Of a stretch of DNA of 11,021 bases, positions 6,490-11,021 are shown one piece after another. The notes below the pieces were generated by a model. That model did no database searches, was not told the origin of the DNA, and saw only the letters and a list, made by a program, of their open reading frames with translations. Position 1 is the stretch's first letter; each line of letters opens with the position of its first letter. A program made the position numbers and the translations under genes. Source of the DNA: Lachnospiraceae bacterium (GTDB lineage: Bacteria; Bacillota; Clostridia; Lachnospirales; Lachnospiraceae); NCBI GenBank assembly GCA_024691065.1, contig JAILOA010000032.1, positions 1 to 11,021 on the forward strand. The letters run 5' to 3'.

Positions 6490-8544
6490 ATGAAGAAACA
6501 CATCTATAGTTTGGTTTTATTGTTAATGAGTATTTCTATAGCTTCTTTTATGATGGGATGTTCCGGAACTGATAACGGAAGCAGTAAAGAGAAATCCGGG
6601 AGCAGTGGTTCAAAGGAAGCAGGGACATCCGATACTTCCGGCAGCGAAGCAGAGATTTTGGGAATTGAATATCCTGTTAAAATGTCTAAGGGAACAGGTG
6701 TTTATGGGTCTGATTTTAAGTTGGAGCTTTCCGCTGAAAAGAATTCAGACATTTATTATACTTTGGACGGCAGTAATCCGACCTATAGCGAGACACGAAT
6801 TAAATATACCAAGCCTATAAAAATTACAGACAGAGGTGAGGATGATAATTATGTATCGGGTGTTGATCCTCTGCTTTTTGATGCGGCTAATGTTACATAT
6901 AACAAAGATAAAGATGAATTAAAGACAAAATATTCTGCTCCGAAGTCCGGAGAAGTTGATAAGATTACGGTTGTCAGGGCCGTAATGAAGAACGGTGAGG
7001 ATTATTCGGCCGTTACAACCAATACCTATATAGTCGGCGAAATGAAGGAGCATATTAATGATATAGATAAGGCGAGCGAAGCATTCGGAAAACCTTTGGC
7101 AATAATGTCTATTTCCGTTGATTATGATGATTTATTTGATTACGAAAAAGGTATATATGTCAAGGGAAAGAAGATGCAGGATGATGTGGACAGCAAAAAT
7201 TATAAGATTGAATATAGAGATTTTACAAACGGTGAACAGAGAGGATTTGATGCAAATTATAAACAGCGCGGAAAAGAATGGGAGAGAGCTGCGCATATAG
7301 ATTACATTGAGTCCGACGGAACCACTACAGAATGTAAGTTGCAGCAGGATTGCGGAATCAGAATGCAAGGCAACTATTCACGTTCCGATTTGCAAAAGGG
7401 TTTAAGAATTTATGCAAGAACGGATTATACCCCGAATCTTAAGAATTTTGAATATAATTTCTTTGATGCAAAGGACTGCAACGGTGAGATAATTAAAAAA
7501 TATAAGAAACTTACTATGAGAAACGGCGGTAACAGTGCATTTATAAATAAATATAATGACCAATATTGGCAGAATATGGTTAGAGAGACTAATTGTGAAA
7601 CTCAGAATTCCAGACCTTGTGTAGTATATATTGACGGAGAATACTTCGGAGTATATGTATTGCAGGAGGATTATTGCGGAAAACTTTTTGAGGAGCGTTA
7701 CGGTGTTCTTGATGATTCGGTTGTTTCCTACAAAGGAGATGCAGAAGTTTATGAAACCGGCTATGTAATGGATGACGGTACTCTTCCTGCAGGAGAAACA
7801 GATGACGGTTATTTTTTAAGAGATCTTCTTAAATTTTACAGCACTCATGATGATTTAAAGAGTGAAGAGGATTATGAGGAATTTATAAAGCTAGTGGATC
7901 CCGATTCGGTAATGGATTATTTTGCTGTTGAATTATGGATAAATAATCAATGGGACTGGCCGGGAAAAAACTGGCTTATTTGGAGAGCAACCGATGTGGA
8001 CGATCCAAGTAAAAAGGATGCATATGATTATGCCGACGGCAGATGGAGATTTTGTTTTTGTGACGTAGAATTCGGCGGATGGAGCGGAAAGTCGGATGCC
8101 GTTAAAAATACTATTCAGGAAGATAATTATGAAGAATTCGGTATGCTTGATTCCAGATGTAAAAATGTTGCGGTACGTATGTTTGATTATCTAATGACTA
8201 ACGATAAGTGGAGAGAAGCATTCTGGGAGAGATTAGAGTCTCTTTCGGATAATGAATTTGAGTATGAAAAGGCAATGGAAAATCTTGATTTTTATCACTC
8301 ATCATATTCTCCGCTTATGTATCAATTTTATGTAAGATATTATGGGATGGAGGCAGCTTATTCAGCCGTAGATAATTTGGAAAATTCAGGCGGCGGAGGT
8401 TATAATGCCATTGCTGACTTTTTAAAGGAACGCCCTAAGCATATTAAGCAGATGAAGAAGTGGGGCGAAAAGACCATGAAGGAGATTGAAAAGCTTAAAA
8501 AGAAGGGTGAGTTTGAAGTATATAAAGATGAAATTAAAGAATGA
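6490..8544 (+). CDS. CotH-kinase-family lipoprotein with N-terminal CHB_HEX_C-like domain
   Basis: The 684-residue protein starts at ATG 6490 behind GAGG (6478-6481). A lipoprotein signal peptide occupies residues 1-23: MKKH, a hydrophobic core, then FMMGC with C24 as the lipidated cysteine. A Ser/Gly/Lys spacer follows to about 55. Residues 65-115 resemble the chitobiase C-terminal-type beta-sandwich, with the hallmark DIYYTLDGSNPTYSE. Residues about 200-570 match the CotH kinase-like fold: IRMQGNYSRSDLQKGLRIYAR (290-310), VVYIDGEYFGVYVLQEDY (378-395), WPGKNWLIWRATD, and DGRWRFCFCDVEFGG (516-530). CotH of Bacillus is an atypical kinase acting on spore-coat proteins; related secreted copies in gut clostridia have no known targets. 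The putative metal-binding D525-V-E527 reads D-x-E where I would expect D-x-D, which is uncertain. The C-terminus is a Lys/Glu-rich helix. It probably sits outside the membrane; surface-protein phosphorylation is inference. The 3' end overlaps miaA. Confidence 0.88.
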   Translation: MKKHIYSLVLLLMSISIASFMMGCSGTDNGSSKEKSGSSGSKEAGTSDTSGSEAEILGIEYPVKMSKGTGVYGSDFKLELSAEKNSDIYYTLDGSNPTYSETRIKYTKPIKITDRGEDDNYVSGVDPLLFDAANVTYNKDKDELKTKYSAPKSGEVDKITVVRAVMKNGEDYSAVTTNTYIVGEMKEHINDIDKASEAFGKPLAIMSISVDYDDLFDYEKGIYVKGKKMQDDVDSKNYKIEYRDFTNGEQRGFDANYKQRGKEWERAAHIDYIESDGTTTECKLQQDCGIRMQGNYSRSDLQKGLRIYARTDYTPNLKNFEYNFFDAKDCNGEIIKKYKKLTMRNGGNSAFINKYNDQYWQNMVRETNCETQNSRPCVVYIDGEYFGVYVLQEDYCGKLFEERYGVLDDSVVSYKGDAEVYETGYVMDDGTLPAGETDDGYFLRDLLKFYSTHDDLKSEEDYEEFIKLVDPDSVMDYFAVELWINNQWDWPGKNWLIWRATDVDDPSKKDAYDYADGRWRFCFCDVEFGGWSGKSDAVKNTIQEDNYEEFGMLDSRCKNVAVRMFDYLMTNDKWREAFWERLESLSDNEFEYEKAMENLDFYHSSYSPLMYQFYVRYYGMEAAYSAVDNLENSGGGGYNAIADFLKERPKHIKQMKKWGEKTMKEIEKLKKKGEFEVYKDEIKE

Positions 8545-9589
8545 CAAACCTTTGGTTGTACTTACCGGACCAACCGCAGTAGGAAAGACAAAGCTTAGTT
8601 TAGAGCTTGCCAAGGCCATTGACGGTGAGATTATTTCGGCAGATTCCATGCAGGTTTATAAATATATGGATATAGGAACCGCTAAAATTATGCCGGATGA
8701 GATGCAGGGGGTAAGACATCACTTGATTGATATCATTAATCCCTGGGAAGAATTTAATGTCTTTAAATTTAAGGATAAGTGTAATGAATGTATAGAAGAC
8801 ATTTATTCACGTGGCAGGATTCCGGTTATTGCAGGTGGTACGGGATTTTATATACAGGCAGTTTTAAAGGATGTTAATTTTACGGAAAATGAAACTGATA
8901 CTGCTTACAGAAATGAGCTTCAGGCTTTTGCCGATATGAATGGAGCGAAGGCTCTTCATAATATGTTAAGGGATAAAGATCCGGAGGCTGCAGATGAAAT
9001 CCATGAAAATAACATTAAGAGGATAATCAGGGCTCTCGAGTATTATAAGCTTACAGGTGAAAAGATTTCCAATCATAATTCCAGGGAAAAGACCAGGAAG
9101 TCTTTATATAATTCCTGTTATTTTGTGCTTAATAAGGACAGGGCTACTCTTTACAGTGATATCGAAAGAAGAGTCGATATTATGCAGGACGGAGGGCTTC
9201 TTAATGAGGTTATTTCGCTAATTGACATAGGTGTAAAGAGAAATCATACATCTATGCAGGGTATTGGTTATCATGAGCTTTATAATGTTTGTGAGAAGCT
9301 TTTATTAAGATATAGGGAGCTTGGTATATTGGATAAGCCCGATGCCCAAATTTTAAACTTCTCTGCAGATAAAGGGACGGATAAGGATGATGAAAACCTT
9401 AAAATTCCTGCAGATAAAGGGACGGATAAGGTCGATGAAATCCTTAAAATTCTTGCAGATAAAGGGACGGATAAGGACGATAAAATCCTTAAAATTCCTG
9501 CAGATAAAGGGACGGATAAGGACGATGAAATCCTTAAATTCCTGCAGATAAAGGGACGGATAAGGACGATGAAATCAAAAACAGAATAA
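8528..9589 (+). CDS. miaA: tRNA dimethylallyltransferase, frameshifted (N-terminal product)
   Basis: ATG 8528 is chosen as start: it gives MKLKNDKPLVVLTGPTAVGK, places the P-loop at the normal distance, and overlaps the upstream stop by 17 bases. The in-frame TTG at 8486 would add 14 residues from inside the previous gene. GPTAVGKT (14-21) is the P-loop, ISADSMQVYK (36-45) the catalytic and base-recognition block, IAGGTGFYIQAVL (101-113) and IKRIIRALEYYKLTG (163-177) the tRNA-binding body, and MQGIGYHEL (243-251) the last domain reached. MiaA adds a dimethylallyl group to A37 of tRNAs reading UNN codons. From A280 the frame enters a 45-bp repeat array; a missing base at 9536-9538 shifts it, giving FLQIKGRIRTMKSKTE and a stop at 9587. 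The product lacks the conserved C-terminal TRxxAKRQ helix and is probably inactive as drawn. The ribosome binding site is weak, suggesting translational coupling. Confidence 0.85.
   Translation: MKLKNDKPLVVLTGPTAVGKTKLSLELAKAIDGEIISADSMQVYKYMDIGTAKIMPDEMQGVRHHLIDIINPWEEFNVFKFKDKCNECIEDIYSRGRIPVIAGGTGFYIQAVLKDVNFTENETDTAYRNELQAFADMNGAKALHNMLRDKDPEAADEIHENNIKRIIRALEYYKLTGEKISNHNSREKTRKSLYNSCYFVLNKDRATLYSDIERRVDIMQDGGLLNEVISLIDIGVKRNHTSMQGIGYHELYNVCEKLLLRYRELGILDKPDAQILNFSADKGTDKDDENLKIPADKGTDKVDEILKILADKGTDKDDKILKIPADKGTDKDDEILKFLQIKGRIRTMKSKTE
9365..9576 (+). repeat. 45-bp tandem array in miaA
   Basis: Units begin with GCAGATAAAGGGACGGATAA at 9365, 9410, 9455, 9500 and 9544. The first three are 45 bp; the fourth (9500-9543) is 44 bp, with CCTTAAATT in place of CCTTAAAATT; the fifth is a 33-bp partial ending at 9576. 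Each full unit encodes ADKGTDKDDEILKIP or a close variant. Units differ by at most a few bases, showing recent expansion. Within a unit, GATAAAGGGACG and GATAAGGACG look like an older 10-12-bp duplication. Confidence 0.95.
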
Positions 9590-9825
9590 GGAATATCCAA
9601 AATATCCTTAAATGTGAGGATATAAGGCGGATTAATGAAGAATTTGCCGGAGAGATTAAATCTTCCTTTGATGAAATAAAGCTCAATACGAGACATTTTG
9701 CCAAGAGGCAACTTACCTGGTTCAGACGTGAAGAAGAGGTTATTTACGTTGATAAGGACGAGATTGCCGAAGAGAAATTGTTGGATTTTTGTATGAAGAA
9801 GATGAAGAGTCAGGAAATGATTTAA
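9539..9825 (+). pseudogene. miaA: C-terminal part of MiaA in the -1 frame
   Basis: In the frame displaced by the missing base, translation from the fifth repeat unit reads ADKGTDKDDEIKNRIRNIQN and continues to TAA 9823-9825. It contains EIKLNTRHFAKRQLTWFRRE, the very conserved C-terminal MiaA motif (TRxxAKRQxTWFRR), and an acidic/lysine tail. Nothing else in it is broken. No ATG, GTG or TTG with a ribosome binding site precedes the motif in this frame, so separate translation is unlikely. Restoring one A at 9536-9538 would join both parts into one protein of about 433 residues, longer than the usual 300-320 because of the inserted array. It is either a genuine frameshift or a base-calling error. 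Confidence 0.9.
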
Positions 9826-9889
9826 ACTGTTTATAATAAAAACTGTTTATAAAAACTGTTTATAAAAACTGTTTATAAAAACTATATAT
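9824..9889 (+). repeat. 13-bp tandem repeats between miaA and the ATP-grasp gene
   Basis: AAACTGTTTAT occurs at 9824-9834, 9840-9850, 9853-9863 and 9866-9876, with a degenerate AAACTATATAT at 9879-9889. Steps are 16, 13, 13 and 13 bases. The first copy overlaps the miaA stop codon. The 101-base gap also holds three TATAAT strings (9832-9837, 9887-9892, 9903-9908) but no good -35 box, so I do not call a promoter. No terminator is visible. Confidence 0.85.
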
Positions 9890-9926
9890 AATAAAAAATA
9901 TTTATAATAAAAACGGAGAGATATAT

Positions 9927-10886
9927 TTGCAGGCATTTATTATTTATTATGAATTTGAAGCTGTTAAAAATAAAGGCTTTATAGATTTATTCACCGGATA
10001 CGGAAAAGAATCGGGGATAGATTTTAAGCTTTTATTTTTTGACGGAAGTGTTGACGGATTTAAAGAAAAATACAAGGATTTATTTTTAAATTTCCGGGAA
10101 AACCCATTATTTGAAAGTGAAATTACGAATCATATAAGCGATGGCGGGAATACTAATCAAAATTATGATAATAAATTGTTGTTTGTATTAAACCGGACCA
10201 GATGTTATGAACTAAGCAGATATTTTGAAGATAATAATATCAAGGTTTATAATTCGTCCGATTTGGTCAGAATAGCAAATGATAAGTTTGAAACTTTTAA
10301 ATTTTTACAAAAAAAATTACCGGATATTAATTTTACCGATACGGATATTTTTGAATTTAAAAATGATTTTGATGCATTTAAAAATGCAATTGAAAAATTT
10401 TCCGGCAGGAGAGCCGTAATTAAATGTGTTTCCGGACATGGCGGAAGCGAAGTATGGCTCGTTGATTTAGAGGATTATAATTCAATAATTGATACTTTTA
10501 AAGCTATATCCGATTCAAATGAATCAAAGAAATATATAATTCAGGAGTTTGTGCCTTCTGATTCCATGGACTTAAGGGTTTATGTTATGGATGGTAATAT
10601 ATATTCCGCAGTCTTAAGAAAGGGAGAAGGAAGCTTTAAGTCAAATTTTTCTCTCGGCGGAGGATTTTTTGAATATAAATTGTCAGCGGAGGAAGAAGCC
10701 TATATTAACAGGTTTATTGATGCATTATCAGGTGAAAATTACGGTTTTATCGGGATTGATTTTTTGGTTACAAGTTCCGGAGAGCTTGTTTTTAATGAAA
10801 TTGAGGAAATGGTCGGTACCAGAATGCTTTATAATATCGGAAAAAATGATATAGTGAAGGATTTTCTAGAAAATATAGTAATATAA
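9927..10886 (+). CDS. RimK-like ATP-grasp ligase, substrate unknown
   Basis: The 319-residue protein starts at TTG 9927, six bases after GGAGAG (9915-9920); no ATG in this frame lies nearby, so the start rests on this binding site. Residues 1-115 form a pre-ATP-grasp domain (FIIYYEF, then LLFVLNRTRCYELSRYFEDN). The ATP-grasp body has the nucleotide-binding lysine K166 in RAVIKCVSGHGGSEVWLV with a glycine loop, IIQEFVPSDSMDLRVYV (204-220) with E207, D215 and R217, RKGEGSFKSNFSLGGG (231-246), and the metal-binding GIDFL (D278) and NEIE (N290, E291). These enzymes use ATP to join a carboxylate to an amine or thiol through an acyl-phosphate; RimK adds glutamate to ribosomal protein S6. The acceptor here cannot be read from sequence. 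Base composition is more AT-rich than upstream genes, and the last codons are duplicated downstream. Confidence 0.87.
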   Translation: MQAFIIYYEFEAVKNKGFIDLFTGYGKESGIDFKLLFFDGSVDGFKEKYKDLFLNFRENPLFESEITNHISDGGNTNQNYDNKLLFVLNRTRCYELSRYFEDNNIKVYNSSDLVRIANDKFETFKFLQKKLPDINFTDTDIFEFKNDFDAFKNAIEKFSGRRAVIKCVSGHGGSEVWLVDLEDYNSIIDTFKAISDSNESKKYIIQEFVPSDSMDLRVYVMDGNIYSAVLRKGEGSFKSNFSLGGGFFEYKLSAEEEAYINRFIDALSGENYGFIGIDFLVTSSGELVFNEIEEMVGTRMLYNIGKNDIVKDFLENIVI

Positions 10887-11021
10887 ATTTCATTAAATTA
10901 TGATAAAAAGATGTAAAAGAAAAGAATAATGATAGTGTAAATTTATTTTCTTGAAAATATAGTAATATAAATTTCATTAAATATGATAAAAAGATGTAAA
11001 AGAATAATGATAGTGTAAATT
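10861..11021 (+). repeat. 84-bp tandem duplication covering the end of the ATP-grasp gene
   Basis: Copy 1 is 10861-10944, and copy 2 runs from 10945 to the window edge at 11021. Copy 2 lacks one T (AAATTATGAT becomes AAATATGAT) and five bases (AAAGA) of copy 1, and ends about one base short of a complete unit. Each copy starts with a near-palindrome (ATTTTCTAGAAAAT and ATTTTCTTGAAAAT). Copy 1 holds the real FLENIVI-stop of the gene, and copy 2 repeats those codons in the same frame after the stop. Further copies may lie beyond the window. Confidence 0.93.

Noticed and set aside
8486..8527. TTG 8486 as the miaA start
   Set aside because: It would add 14 residues with no family similarity, deep inside the preceding gene. 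ATG 8528 gives the normal N-terminus.
9365..9576. CRISPR array
   Set aside because: Units are contiguous with no variable spacers and encode a regular peptide; no cas gene is present. The same applies to the 18-bp and 13-bp arrays.
9530..9589. Programmed -1 ribosomal frameshift joining the two parts of miaA
   Set aside because: No canonical X XXY YYZ heptamer occurs in the correct frame before the stop. The A5 run at 9577-9581 allows only single-tRNA slippage, and no strong downstream structure is evident.
9280..9711. 143-residue antisense frame with LSVPLSAGILRISSS repeats
   Set aside because: It mirrors the 45-bp miaA array and continues across the conserved MiaA C-terminus on the opposite strand. 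There is no independent sign of coding.
10792..10977. 61-residue antisense frame with repeated MKFILLYF
   Set aside because: It is produced by the 84-bp duplication in AT-rich DNA and has no recognisable domain or binding site.

Overview
The window is AT-rich and looks like a chromosomal segment of a low-GC Firmicute, most likely a Lachnospiraceae-type Clostridium relative (Butyrivibrio/Roseburia-like). This rests on gene content, a full-length MutL with the endonuclease motif, strong AGGAGG-like ribosome binding sites, and a lipoprotein of the CHB_HEX_C + CotH kind common in that family. The assignment is inference from protein style, not a database match. All recognised genes lie on the + strand.

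Layout: (1) 2-589, the last 195 residues of glyA (serine hydroxymethyltransferase), then a good hairpin terminator. (2) 690-3103, an extended -10 promoter under an imperfect inverted repeat, then a type IA topoisomerase III-like gene (topB) carrying a Gly/Asn hexapeptide array. (3) 3230-3898, a GlmU-like left-handed beta-helix protein without a nucleotidyltransferase domain. (4) 3899-4165, a gap with an AT hairpin and a foldable, possibly structured RNA leader. (5) 4166-9825, a tight run: mutL, a CotH-kinase lipoprotein, then miaA. The lipoprotein gene sits between mutL and miaA, which are neighbours in many Firmicutes, and overlaps miaA by 17 bases. (6) 9927-10886, a RimK-like ATP-grasp ligase with a TTG start. 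(7) 10861-11021, a tandem duplication that includes the last codons of that gene and runs to the window edge.

The most striking point is miaA. An array of 45-bp units is inserted between the GIGYHEL region and the C-terminal TRHFAKRQLTWFRR motif. The fourth unit is 44 bp (AAA instead of AAAA at 9536-9538), so the frame is lost and translation stops at 9589. The rest of MiaA is intact in the -1 frame to 9825. This is a broken gene, a sequencing error, or a repeat-switched gene.

It also fits a wider pattern. Six other tandem or direct repeats occur in these 11 kb: 18-bp units in topB, 36-, 45- and 78-bp units in the mutL linker, 13-bp units after miaA, and an 84-bp unit at the end. Those inside genes have periods that are multiples of three and fall in flexible linkers, apart from the single 44-bp miaA unit. 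The genome appears prone to local duplication, and housekeeping genes for DNA repair, topology and tRNA modification have tolerated or used it.
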